Shown here: positions 11,824 through 24,300 of the stretch, one piece after another
How positions within the stretch are numbered: the stretch's first letter is position 1
How the letters are laid out: each line of letters starts with the position of its first letter
DNA from: Mercenaria mercenaria
Lineage: Eukaryota; Mollusca; Bivalvia; Venerida; Veneridae
Reading direction: 5' to 3'
NCBI RefSeq assembly: GCF_021730395.1
Contig: NW_026463135.1
Coordinates: 1 to 64,000, forward strand
DNA: 64,000 nt
The notes under the pieces: generated by a model
Databases searched by the model: none
What the model was told of the DNA's origin: nothing
The model's input: the letters and a program-made list of their open reading frames with translations, nothing else
Made by a program: the position numbers and the translations under genes

Positions 11824-13480
11824 AGTCTGAACTTTAGGATGTGTTTATGTGGTGAACAAAGCAAGCTTTCGGTTATTCAACGAACAGGCAGCATTGACTC
11901 GAAAAGTTTTAAATATTGACATTTGCCACTATCTGTTAGCAGCGGACCGTGTATTTTGTAACAAAATATTTGATTACAGTTTTTGATTTAAAAAAAAAAC
12001 AAAAGCGTCGTATTGATTCCATGTATCTAAAACCAATATTCGATATCACTGTTCATAAGTGACCAAGGTTATCTAGCGGATGTAACTAATGAAATAACAA
12101 AGTAGCCTTAAAAAGTCCGATTTTATTCATGAAGTATTGGTCTCATTTTAACATGTAAGCATGTAATAAACAGAACATTATTTGATCTTTACAAATTAGC
12201 ATACAAATATTGAATAATCTCCCTTATCAGTGAAACATATTTCGATATCACGCTGAAAAGAAACAAATATCCTCCATTTCCTTATTCAAAATAATATTCC
12301 TCCATAATTGTTTTCATATTTCCCTGTAATAAACATTATCGCAAACCCTACAACCAACCCCGACCCCGCCTCCAACACCCTCCCCCAACCTTTAGAATGA
12401 ACACGCAATAAAATTACTCGTGAAGCATACAAGTGCAATAATGTTTCTAAATCAGTTAAGGTTTTAAGTATAAACCCCACATGAAATGAAGTGACTTCTT
12501 TACTCTTTATTCAAATAAATTAACATTAACTGTATTCCTCGTGTAATTTTATAAGTTAAAAATAAATAAGTCAGTCTTAGACAGACTTAGACAAGACTAC
12601 GGTCGTGTTGGGGCAAAACTGTATAACAGTGAATACGTTCTTTTACAGATCGAATATGATTTTGTTGGTTTATGTATTAACTTGAGTTTACAATGTGATC
12701 ATTTTGAACTAAAAAAAATCTGGTACTGTTATTGTGATGTGCATATTAATTCATTATGTGTTATATCAACCCTATGTACTCGGAAGTTTTAATTAGTATA
12801 CTTCCTTATTTATCTATTCGCCTCGTAACTGATCTGCACAGTGTAAGATGCTAAGTGGATGAATCTAGATATAATACATTTATATGTAGCATTGATAAAA
12901 ATTTGCTAAGTTATATAAAATCTTTAAATGTATACACTTTGTTGGAATTAAACAAAGAGAGTAATATGATGTGAAGTGAATATGTTCGAGGAGAAAGATT
13001 CGCGTTATAAAATGCGGATATTAACCGTAAGTTTTAACTTAACTTATCAAAAGTTATTATCTACTCCTTCGATAAACGCAGTTTTGAAATGAGTTTAGCC
13101 GACAACTGGCCCAAAAGTACAATTAATTTCCCATAGAGTTACAATGCAAGGCTTTGACACAATGTTCTGAAGACAAAAGCAAATACCTTCTCTTTAGTAA
13201 TCAATCTGAGAGAAACACAAAAATCCCCTTTAAGTGACCTGTTGACCTGCTACTTTTCTCCTCACATCTGTCAAAATGAGTAGTGTATTGCATTTTTACA
13301 GATTGAAGCGGTTCAGCTTACTTTTTGTACAGATCCGCAGACGGTCATTTGCAAATGAAACCATGATTTTCCAGCAATTATTTACCCCTTTCTCTTGATT
13401 TACATCAGATCTATAAAATTTTATTACTTTCAGAAGCTCAGGATATAGGTTTTCAATCAAATCTATCATGAAATAAGGGA
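11824..13480. other. No gene seen
   Basis: AT-rich, with no domain-like translation and no clear repeat copy elsewhere in the window. Confidence 0.5.
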
Positions 13481-13481
13481 C

Positions 13482-15356
13482 CTTTTTTCTCTCGGATACA
13501 CTTCCTTTAGTTAGTTAGGGTAACGAAGGGCAGGTAACTGTACCTTATTTCCTATTTAGCCCAAAATCTTTGTCGAACCCAAATAATATTTTGTGGTGTT
13601 CATATCTAATATATTAGCAAAAACCGGTGAAGTTTGGACATTTTAACTTATGCATATGTAAACTGCCAGCAATATAGCCAAGACAGGAGTAAATATTATT
13701 TTTGCTACAATTCTGAGAATGAAAATTTCAGCATTGGAAAAACTAAAATTGCAATATTTTCTTTAAAAGTCTGAATAACTGAATGAAACAAAAATGTTGA
13801 TTTTTCTGCATTCATGGTAACTGAAAACGCACATCATTTAGTGCATATGTTAAATTTTTATTTCAATTTTGTCTTTTTTAAAAGAAAGAACCCACTTCTT
13901 TATCATTACAGTCAAATGTCAAAAGTCAGCAAATAATCAGAAAACCTGTAAATGCAATATATTGTGCCGTTTCGAAGAACACTTTCATACCCATTAAGTG
14001 ACAGGCAACTTTAGGGTACATGTCAAACTTTGAACAATAAACAGATCCCTAAACCATGTCATCTCTCCTAATTGAATTCACATGTGTCTCGTTCACATCT
14101 CTTGTCATAGAGGCCTGTTTTAATATACAGGGTCCTGTGTACTGCCAAAAATTCCACACATGTCTTAATCTGTCTAATACTCAGGTTTTTACTATAAATA
14201 AATTAGTTCTTAGCTACACTATTTATAACACTATTTGCTTCATAACTGATCCAAACAACCATGAAAAGAAAAGGTGAAAATCTCGCAAGAAAACACATTT
14301 CAGAAGGGTTATACTCCCTGAAACAAATGCTTGAAACTGCCTGTGTTCTCTTCCGATGACAGTGAACCTGAAATGCAGCCTTCAAGGATGAACTTTGAAG
14401 CGTTCTCCTTGGTGACCAAGATGTCTGCAGACGGCTCAACACTAACCACCCCTGACTGTTAGGGATTCTCCAGAGCTCAAATGCTGCTACGACCGAAACC
14501 AAAAACTGACACTGACCTGAAATCAGAGGATTCGAATTCAAAACCATGTGAAGGCATGAGACTAGTAGACAATGAAAAGATGACACAGACATTCAACACA
14601 GCTATTCAAGGCTATATTAATGCTAACTCCTCGGAATGCCAACAGCCAAACTTCCAAGTTGCTCGAGAGAAGAAATAGGGTATGTGCTGGAAGGTCACAC
14701 TAAAATGCTTGAACTTTAATTATGTCGCACCAGAGCAGAAAATGTACAAGGAAGTCATCGCTACCAAGCCTGGACCAAGCCCAGCAGCTCCAAATATAGG
14801 ACTGGCCACTGGTCTACAGGACACCCCGATTGGTAATACAAGGTTCCGGAATCTGGCAGCATGTATGGACATACCACCACCATCCAGTCGCAGTATGCAA
14901 AAGTCTTCTAATAAAGTTGACACAGCTTTGACAAACCTGAACAATGAAAATATGTGCGAGAAGGTGCAGATGCTCAAAGAAGTAAACAAGAAACGTTGCA
15001 ACGATGAGAACATTATAAATATAGCCATGGACGGACGGCACAACTCACCAATCATTGCCAGCCGCAGGAAGCCGGTACAGAATGCCCCTCAGGCTATCGG
15101 TTTAGCATGTAAGACTGTAACTTCCCAACAGTTTATTACAGCAGCCTGTGTTCAAAATAAACTGTGCTGGACAGGTGCTTGCAAATTCAACTAGTACGCA
15201 TACAATTAAAGAAATGACCTTTGTATGACCTGTGGCCTACACAATGTCAGGTGTGTTTTCATGTCTGTCGCATACAATTAATATGGGACCTCTTTTCTCT
15301 CTGACACACTTCTTTTAGTTGGTAACGAAGGGCAGGTAACTGTACCTTATTACCCA
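13482..15356 (+). mobile_element. Mutator-like element remnant between direct repeats
   Basis: A ~72-bp segment starting GGGACC-TTTTCTCTC and containing GTAACGAAGGGCAGGTAACT occurs at 13482-13555 and again in the same orientation at 15284-15353. Between them lies a Mutator-like transposase frame. The segments could be subterminal repeats of the element or long flanking duplications; I cannot decide. The sequence 13560-14480 shows no coding signal. Confidence 0.5.
14481..15194 (+). pseudogene. Mutator-like transposase fragment (one internal stop, 3' truncated)
   Basis: One frame is open across the span except for a TAG at 14676-14678. Residues before the stop read GMRLVDNEKM and QVAREKK. Residues after it read GMCWKVTLKC, then MYKEV, KPGPSPAAPN, GLQDTPIGNTR, MDIPPPSSRSMQKSSNKV, INIAMDGRHNS, ASRRKPVQNAPQAIGLAC and QNKLCWTGA. 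This order matches what I recall of the Mutator-like transposase domain common in molluscs, including the DGR-NS motif and the terminal NKLCWTGA. It ends shortly after that motif, where family members continue, so the C-terminal half is lost. This is a decayed DNA transposon. Confidence 0.65.
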
Positions 15357-15359
15357 CTT

Positions 15360-17249
15360 GTATGTGCAATTGTTACATGATGAAATGATGAACTAAAAAC
15401 TCTTCTGCAAGAGGGGTTTGTTTGTCTCCAATACACATATTTTCTGCAATTAATTCCCAAAATAAGAAAGTACTGCTGATTTTAGAAACTTTGGTCAAAT
15501 TGTTTGTTGGTTAATGTCATGAAATAACGCTTCTAACATTTTCTAGATCTATCGACATCTAACACTTTATTCACAGTGATTAAAGGAAAATACGCCAATC
15601 AAACACCGCAGAATTCTAGCTTAGTTTAACACATTTAAATTATTTTGCAATACAAACGTTTTGATTCCCCTCTTCTGTCCAGGCCGGTGTTAAAAGGCAA
15701 CAAAGAAGTTTTATCAGTGGCTTAACTGGAACCAGTCTTATATTACAGAAAGGTTTTTAAAGAGATTTCTCACATACTAATTATAGAAGCACATGTCTGT
15801 ATTTAAAGAATGTGTGAATCCTTAAAATGAGGTGGTTTTGATTCAGGATATATCTTAGTGCGGGGCTTCGCTGTAACAATCATATTTACTTTGCACTTAC
15901 ACTTCATACACTGCATAATTTCAAAATACTGGAAATCGATGTTTTCTTATGATCATGCAAACACTAGAAACTAGTATATTAAAATTGTTTTCAAAGACAA
16001 ATCAAATTTTACCACTTTTAAAAAATAAATGTAATGTAATTTGTGTTGTCATGCCAACGGAAATTCGAAAGCACCAATGAACAATGAGAATATATAACCG
16101 TATAAACTGAAGGCCCATGATGAATTCAAATTACATAGATAAGTATTTCTCAGTAAATTTATATTTGACTTTTTAAATATCCATATAAAATATGATTATT
16201 TTGTTAAACGAATGATAATTTGGTGCATAAAAGACATAAAAATACACGCTTTGCACGACGACTTCATACTGCATTTATGAAGTTCTTAACTTCATGGCTC
16301 TAAAAACCTTCAGCGACTTACTTAAAAGAATTGTAAGTCTCAAGTGAAGGTAATTATATATAGTGTGAAAGGGTCAAGTTTACTTTCAGTAAATACCACG
16401 AGGAAGATTTAAGAGAAGTAGCAATAAAACGATACTGCAAGAAATAATATCATGACAATCATTAACGTGAACTAGAGGTAAACAATACTCCCAGTTATAT
16501 TTAGTCAATGTGTTCAGTGAAGTAGATATTTACAATACACAAAACAATAAAAGAAGTGAACACGACTTTTAAGACGCCCTTAAAAATAATGCCTCGACAT
16601 TAATCAATTAAACTAGTCCTTAACGATAACTGACGAGAATGCTCCGGCTTAGGTTCGAGTTCAGGAGTTTCTTAATCCACAGACGAAAACAAAATAATTT
16701 GATATTATTGAAAACACCTAGTTATCTTGTATTTGTAAATGTCTAGGATACGTCTTTGAAAACAATTCAGTTACTACCTATGAAATTGTTATTATTTAGC
16801 AATAAGAAAATAGTAGAAAAAATATGCATCAGTTATAAAAAATCTTGGTCATTCGAAATAAAAAAACAAACATCATTCACTTTTGACAGGCATGCCACAG
16901 AAAATGTAAATATTTTGGACTAGAATAACGATAAATTTTTGAATCGGATTTTATCAACAGAGTATGAAATTTTCAGCCCAACTTACGTTTCATATAAACC
17001 AGCAATAATTTAGTAAAGAAAAAAAACTGGATAAATGCTACCCTACACAATCATATATAAAATATGGTATTTGATTTATTTAAAAGTTAAACATGGTTTG
17101 GGTCAATCACTGTCCAATGGTTTCCGTCATTGTTAAATAAAATACAAACTAGAGCTGCTTGTAAAAAGAGCGCATGTCTCCCACAACTGCCTAATCATCT
17201 GAATAGAAAACAAGTACACTTAAGGCGTAAGGTTTGGTTCAGAAAAGTG
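15360..17249. other. No gene seen
   Basis: AT-rich, with only short random frames and no copy of the repeats seen elsewhere in the window. Confidence 0.5.
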
Positions 17250-17254
17250 CACTT

Positions 17255-17392
17255 CATGAGTAAGTTTCGGTTCAATAAGTCAAGGGCCACTCGGTTCGGT
17301 AAGTTTTGGTTTAGTGATTCAAGGGCCACTTGGTTAGGTATTTGTTGGTTTAGTGATTCAAGGGCCACTCGGTTCAGTAATTTAAGGGCCAT
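17255..17392. repeat. 39-bp tandem repeat, about 3.3 copies
   Basis: Units starting TCAAGGGCCACT-GGTT occur at 17280, 17319 and 17358, a period of 39 bases. They create short repetitive open frames on both strands that are not genes. Confidence 0.85.
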
Positions 17393-17532
17393 AATTCCGA
17401 AGTGCCTGGACTGATTTGGCTAGTTATAGAACTTGGCCGAGGACTTATTGGCAAACCCATTTGTTCCAGTTTGGTGAAGATCGGACGAGAAATGTTTGAC
17501 TTAGAGGGGGGACAAGATTTGTGACAGACCGA
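17393..17532 (+). repeat. Dispersed bivalve repeat (GGTGAAGATCGGACGAGAAA type)
   Basis: The string GAACTTGGCCGAGGACTTAT, the phrase TTGGTGAAGATCGGA and the closing GACAGACCGACAAAC resemble a repeat found very widely in bivalve introns and spacers. The assignment is from memory. Confidence 0.5.
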
Positions 17533-17720
17533 CAAACACACTCACTCTCGCATACGCACACTCACTCTTACTCTCTCTCTCACACGCACGCACGCACGCA
17601 CGCACGCACCCCGCCCACACACACACACACTAAAGCACATTCTAAAATAGAAAAAAATGGAAACTTCACAGGTCGCTCAACACGACAAAAAAGAAAGTCA
17701 CAGGACAGCGTAAATAAAAG
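17533..17720. repeat. CT/CA microsatellite plus fragment of the GACCTGTGAAGTTTCCAC repeat
   Basis: CTCTCTCT, then CACGCACGCACG and CACACACA runs occupy 17533-17632. At 17655-17700 lies GGAAACTTCACAGGTCG followed by CTCAACACGACAAAAAA. This family also occurs at 44222-44320, 47515-47600, 55660-55716 and 56260-56355. Confidence 0.8.
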
Positions 17721-18109
17721 TTATCCCCGCCATGTAAAACCCTAACATTTGCAAAGCCAACAGAAGGTACGTAGGGTCAAAACACACAAAATGCTTGTGT
17801 ATATAAATGCAGTCCTTAAGAGCCTTAAACGCATGTACCATGTACTCAATGCCATTGCAGAAGACAGAGCTGATGGGGAAAAATGAAGAAATGATGGTAA
17901 ATCGTGGCGTTGATCAGACGAAATTAAACATAAAATTTATTTTAGAAATAGCATTTCACCAATGTTAAGCATTGATAGTCTTAGTGAGTCTTACGCAACT
18001 TTTTTTATTTTTGTTATTAAGTAAAATGTGTACACGCCCATTTTATTACTATATAGAAAATCTGACCACTATCGATCAATGGATGGAAGAATATTCTTCG
18101 GAAAGAATG

Positions 18110-18117
18110 TATAAATA
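18110..18117 (+). promoter_or_regulatory. Candidate TATA box of the HEPN/Ig/B-box gene
   Basis: TATAAATA lies about 200 bases upstream of the proposed start codon at 18319. If used, transcription would begin near 18140, giving a 5' leader of about 180 bases. The evidence is position and motif only. Confidence 0.3.
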
Positions 18118-18318
18118 TAACTTATGATAGCGGTATCCGACTGAAGTAGTTTATAGGTTATACATATATTACGTTCCGCGACTACAGCTAACGTATTGGT
18201 TAGATGTTACACGTGCAAGATGTATCATTGCATTATTATTTTTTTTTTATTTTCAAGTGACCATATTTGCTGCAAAGACAAACAAACTGATTAAAATGCC
18301 GAGTTGAAAAGAGAAGGC

Positions 18319-18327
18319 ATGGCGACG
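18319..18327 (+). CDS. Exon 1 (start codon, 3 codons)
   Basis: ATG GCG ACG is followed by a good donor, GTAAAG. It ends in phase 0, matching exon 2, and gives MATTDENITRGHE across the junction. The upstream context AAGGC before ATG is acceptable. A nine-base coding exon is short but usual when most of the exon is untranslated leader. An undiscovered upstream exon is the alternative. Confidence 0.5.
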
Positions 18328-21300
18328 GTAAAGTACACAGTTTGATACGTTATGTATATCTGCATCCACCTAGTATACAACTTTGATAAAACTATATACA
18401 CTGAGGCTCTGCCAAGCCATGTATACCTTTTGTGTAAAATGAAACATGGCTGACCAGTTCCAGTACTAGCCCAATGAGCACGCTACTAGTAGAATGTTTT
18501 CACGCCTTTGGCATGAAGCAGCAAGGGAGCGAACCAACGACGACCTTCCGCACTCAAAGCGAGCGCTCTACCGCTTGGCTACCAAGGCGGTTTCAAATAG
18601 ATACTTACTTATCGTGAAACATAATTGGCATTAAAAGCGAATGAATCTGTAATATTTAATATTTTGCAAGGACGCACCTTAGCAGTTATCTTTATGAATA
18701 AGTTTGTTTTTTATTGGCAATATATACTACTTAAAGTTTTGAATAAAGTCAATATGTTTACAGACGGACGAGAATATTACACGAGGTCATGAGCTGTATA
18801 TGAGACATATTTCGCTTTTGGGTAAAGCTGTACCGTTAGCTTTAAAGGCTGTGATTAGAAAGATAGAAGCAAAACACGGGAAATCACTTGATTCTGTTCT
18901 AACAGAAAGGAGAAATACTATCAAATCATTTTACTACGACTTGTTTCAAGCATTGTTTAAAGAAGATGATCAAAGTGTAAATACGCAGATAGAATCATTG
19001 GGGTTATCTAATCTCTGTGGTGTGATTTCTTTCGTTTTATCAGAAAGTTCCAAACTCGACTGCGTCAGTTGCATTTCTGACCAACTGAGAGATGTTGAAA
19101 AGTACACTCATTCTGCCTCACTGGAATACCATACATATAAGCAGAAATGGGAGTCGCTTCGTGAATCTTTGCTTGAGCTTGTTAAAGAAAGTGAAGCCGA
19201 ATATGAATGCAAACAATTGATTCATTCGTACGATGAATCGGAAGCGATCAAAGTTAGTAAAGAGGTCATTAAAAAACTGAAGAAAACGGAGAGTGTCGAC
19301 AGGCATATTCGTGTTGCCATAAGTAGCGAATTTGCTTTAGATGGACAGAGCGAAACGGAAGATGATCTGTCGAGAGAAAAAGGAGGCAAGGTAGAATACA
19401 ATGGTGTGTAGCTATGGTCACTCATTATTACATATTTTATGTATCGTAAGATAATATATATAAATGCTGATAGATAAATGTACATATATAATCTGAATAC
19501 ATGAACAATTAACACACCGTATGTGCTTATAAAACTATCTAATTTCAATATAGCGTTATTTAAATCAGCCAGTATTTGGGATTTACATGTCATATACAAT
19601 TCAATACCTGTTACCATTACAAATATATTACTGATCTATGATGTCTGGCTGTAATATCATATCATCTTTATTGGGAAATTGTGTGTGCAGGCAAACTCCA
19701 ATCTTTCATTGACCTTGTGTATTACATACACTTTATATAAGATATTGAAATGATGGCGTTCCCCCTGGGACTGGAAGTGTGCCAGCAATTTGCTAATTGG
19801 CACACTCTGTCCATACTACCTGAGGACGTCAGCTGGTGTAATTTTGACGCTACTGTTCATAAGGTATATAATAAGTGTAAATTAGTGTATATCACTAATA
19901 TTGATACACAAATTCTTGCAAAATGCATGAGAAAATGTCGATTAAACTTGCTTTCCTCAGAACCCAGTATTATATCGTTATACGTTTATGTATACATACT
20001 ATGGTCTCTTGAAAATCCATTATTATGTAATAAAAGTGTCTAGTAAATTTCTATAAAAAATAACATCTAAACTTAATGCATCACTTATTTAAACAGTCTT
20101 GTTCAAAAGAATTTGGAAGTCGTTGCATGTTTTTTTTTTCTTTTACATATTTTGTCGAGTTCTGTTAAAAAAAACAACAATAATTTTCTCCCCTCTTAAT
20201 TCATTATTTGTTTCTCATTGCTTCGGCCAGCTTAAATAAAAGGTAACTGCATTCAAATACGAAGTAAACGTATCGAAATTATTGATATTTTGATCTTATC
20301 TGGTAAACATATTGGATCAGGTATTTATTCCTACTTATAAATTATTACATTTTTATCGAGAAAACAGTGTGAGTTATGCAGTGGAAATATTGCGCGACTT
20401 TAGGAGCACAGTATTATTCCGCCAAAGAACGAGTGCATATTTCTCGGAGGAAAGCTAATATCCTTTTTATACATACGCATCAGCACTTAGAAGTATAATA
20501 TAAATGTTACGTATCTGCATTCGAGCCTCTGTAAAATTGATAATATTGACGTTAAAAAACTTTTAAACGCAAAGCCATATAAGGACCTGTCGTCACAAAT
20601 GACGTTACAAACCCGATATTAAATTTGAACGTCAATATGAAAATATATTGAAATTAATATGCAATTATCTTTTTATAGATATAGAAGAATCGACAATAAA
20701 TTTTATTCTGCCACTATCCGACATAGTTGTGCATGAAGAGGAATCAGTAGTTTTCTCATGTGAGCTAAATACAGCTAAAAGTCAAACAGAGTGGCGGAAA
20801 AATGATGAACCGCTTCTTGAAACAAAAACTGTCAAGATTCTTGCAGATAAAGGCTATCATTGGCTGGTGTTTGCAAGAGCAATGCCCGAAGATACTGGGA
20901 AATACTCATGTATCTGCAAGAATGCGTCGACGTCAGCTTTCGTTAAAGTCTCAAGTATGTAAAATTATCTCAATGTATCTTAATACTAAATACATTGGTT
21001 TTATTTAGACACATTTTTTTGTATCATTTTAAGCAAATATAAAAAAGAGGGCAATTAAGGCCATGTTTTGCTCAGCTGACTTAGTATCTATATAGCTGGC
21101 ATTAGAAAGTCGATTTACTATAACGTGAGACAAAAATGATATGTTTTATGCAAGAAAGGCTCCTGTCTTACATGATAATGTTGAGTTGAATCTCAAGCTC
21201 TAACATTATACTGCTTTTAGGTTTTGATGTTAAATTCAAATAATAAAACAAACCTAATCACATATTTGTTTTAAACAGAACAAGATTTAATGGTGGTCGA

Positions 21301-24300
21301 AGCTTTACATATAGATGGTGACGGACAGGTCAAAGAAAATATGGATATATCTCTCGTTTGCACTGTTAACGCACATACTAAGAATCCAAAATGGTTTCAT
21401 AACAACAAGGAAATCACACAATCGTCTCGAGTAGTTGCCGTTTCAGAAGGTCTGGAGCATAAACTTACCATTCGGAATGTGCAGTTTGACGATGACGGAT
21501 TGTACGTAATAGCATTTGATAGAGTTACATCATGTACAACAGTAACAGTAAAGGGTAAGATATTCTCTAGTGATATACCGACTTTATTTAAACATTTTAC
21601 TCAAATGTGATATTACAACACGTCACAAGTGAAAAGTTTCGTTAAACATTGAACGAAATTGCCATGAGAAATTTATATATAAGAAACAATAACAACTTAT
21701 AACTACTTTTTTAGACACCCTTTTAAAATCGTAAAATTCAACCGTATATAGTAAAATTATATTGATACGGAAATGCTTACAAGGTTTGGTGTTTTACATT
21801 TACATGTCTTCTGTTGCCTTTACGTATTTAAGAGTTTCACGTAGCGGGGATTACTTTTATTTACACTGTCTTGAGACTCTTGAACATGGTAGGGGCCAGA
21901 ATGAGGTTAGGTGCATCTTAAACCGGTTTAAACTTCTTAGTGGTGGTTTTGCCACTGACCGTTTCAAGGCGGTGCCCCACTGTGTCCCTGTATCTGATTG
22001 TTTTGTCCTTGGAAAGGCTGCGTTTTTGAAACATGGCGTTCCCTGTCGGATATTCTTCCTTGTCTTTAGACCTAAAATGAAAGTAAATGCCATGGTGTCC
22101 AATATTGCTTATATTGCTAACAAAAGTGTTCTATACAAATTTAAATTCACAGGCGAAGCTGACCTGTCAGTAAAACTTCAACTATCAGAAAGACTTTACA
22201 CCAACTGGGTAAGAGCTGTCCTTGGTCTTAAGTACCTTAAGCTTGGTATAGAAGGTGTAGCAGAGAAAGAAGTGAAACGTCGCCATACTGAAATATTGAA
22301 TACACTACCTAATTCAAAACAACCATGTACACAATGTAGTACAGAGAGTCTTTATCCCTTGCACGATAAGAAACAATGTTACAGAAAACAAAACAAGAAT
22401 AAGTGTCTATGTTCAGATTACCAACATAATAGGCAGCAGTGTCCTGATAAGGGATACTGCAGTCTGTTTTATGACCAGATAGTTTCCGATCATTGGTTCG
22501 AGAATCCTGAACTGGAGAACACGCAGCTTGATCGATGGAGCTACGACCCATGGAGTGTGGCAACTTGCTATATAAATACCAAAGGCTACAAAGGGAAGGG
22601 TTCTTCTAAAGAAATTGACTGCGCAGGACTGCTGAGTTTGTTCATAAACAACAGGAGATACCTTACAGATGTCAATTATGGTGTTTTTGATTTGGTAATA
22701 TCTATTACTTTAATTTTGTTAAGATAAGTGTACTTTTAAAATGATGCATCGCATTTGCACATTCTTAAAATGTTTTTCTTACTGCTTCAGGTACAGCTGC
22801 TGCTTTTACGTAATTTAACATACAAATATAACTTTTACACAGTCAAGCTTTTATTTGTGTTCATGCGGTATCAAATATCATCCGACAAAATACATATTTA
22901 TACACCTTATTCTATAGATATAAATAAATATTCTTTTAGGCGAGAACCACTCGCAATGAGATACTGCACAATGCGAATTATGAACTGTCAGACGACCAAC
23001 TTCATGAATATTTCGGTAATTTCAAAGATGTACTGGAAGTCAAGAACAAAGCTAATAAGATGGTATTTGCAAAGGATGAAAGCGTAAAAGAAGCATTGAA
23101 AAATATTGACAAGGTGTCGTTTAATATATTACCATTTACGCATTTTTCGTCGTTCTTACTTTAGTTACCCATTTGTCATATTATAAACTAAATTAATGTA
23201 TTCTCTCACGTAGAAATATTGTTGTTTTGTTAAGGTAAATGATTATATGACGGTTTTAGCAAAAATAACATAAGAGTATTATGCCCTCTGAAAGCATTCT
23301 CATTGATGCCTGTTAGCTACTCCTGTTTTTTATTTTATAATTATAATTTATTTCATCATCAGATACACATTATCATTTGAACATTGATAATTTAGGATGT
23401 TCAATCGAACCTGTATTCTATAATTATTATAACTCTGATCAAAAATGTTTGTGACAATACAGTTTTATTTGCTATCTTTTTATCAATATTATTTGTCCTA
23501 ATGTCAGATAAAGTAATATGTACATTATGTATTTTCTTTGATAGTTAAAACAGCATCAAATTAATATTGTTACGTTAGAAGAAATCCAAAACTTGAAAGA
23601 CCACGCAATGAAGGAAGCTGCTGATACGTTTAAAGAAGCTCAGAAACAAGTACTCATGCTTTTTACTTTTTCGTTTTTTTTCTCTGAAATATACATGTGC
23701 ACGGTGAATTTGATCTGATAATTTCAAACTTCTTTTAAAATAGTTAATTGTATTCGTTAAAAAACTGGACCTCTTTTTGTATTCCTGTATCCTGATTTAG
23801 TAGTGACTAATTAATTTTGACCTGTAATGTTTCAAAATCTGTTTACTTCGATTAAGCATCCAGCTCATCATAAGGTATGGACAAGGTTGATTTCAATAAT
23901 AAGAAGTGTCCGCAGTTTCTTAAAGTTCAATTTTTAATTTTAGACAGAATGGTGACTAAAAATCCGAGAAAGTCACATACATAAAAGAGCTAATTCGAGA
24001 AAGTCATATACATGTAAGAGCTTTTTCTTCCCAATGCTGCTTCAAAAGAAAGAGGAAATAGTTTGATTAACACCAGTCGAAATGCAACAGATAAGTGTGT
24101 AGTACATAACTTATCATATTATCATGTCTCAAAGTTAAACAGACATGTTTTATTTGAAGTTTTGCTCATTTTTTTTCGAGGAAAATAATGTTGCTTTGAA
24201 GGAAAGTCTGGCCACCGCATCTCCACTTATTTCTTCAATCTATAGCAGTTCGACTGTGTCCTTAGAATGGGCTAACATTGACCAAAGATTCACAAATAAT

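Noticed and set aside
14203-15055. Minus-strand frames opposite the Mutator-like remnant
   Set aside because: They are shadows of the plus-strand transposase frame.
18470-18596. tRNA gene on the minus strand
   Set aside because: Only A- and B-box-like parts remain and the stems do not pair; a SINE relic is more likely.
19750-20043. Start of a separate gene or alternative exon of the HEPN gene
   Set aside because: No acceptor gives the phase needed by exon 3, and the patch has a hairpin and a base composition like a repeat fragment.
21762-22727. Single 321-codon open frame as a gene
   Set aside because: Its first third is a Penelope-like tail repeat and only 22153-22694 is a true exon with splice sites; the last codons are intron 5.
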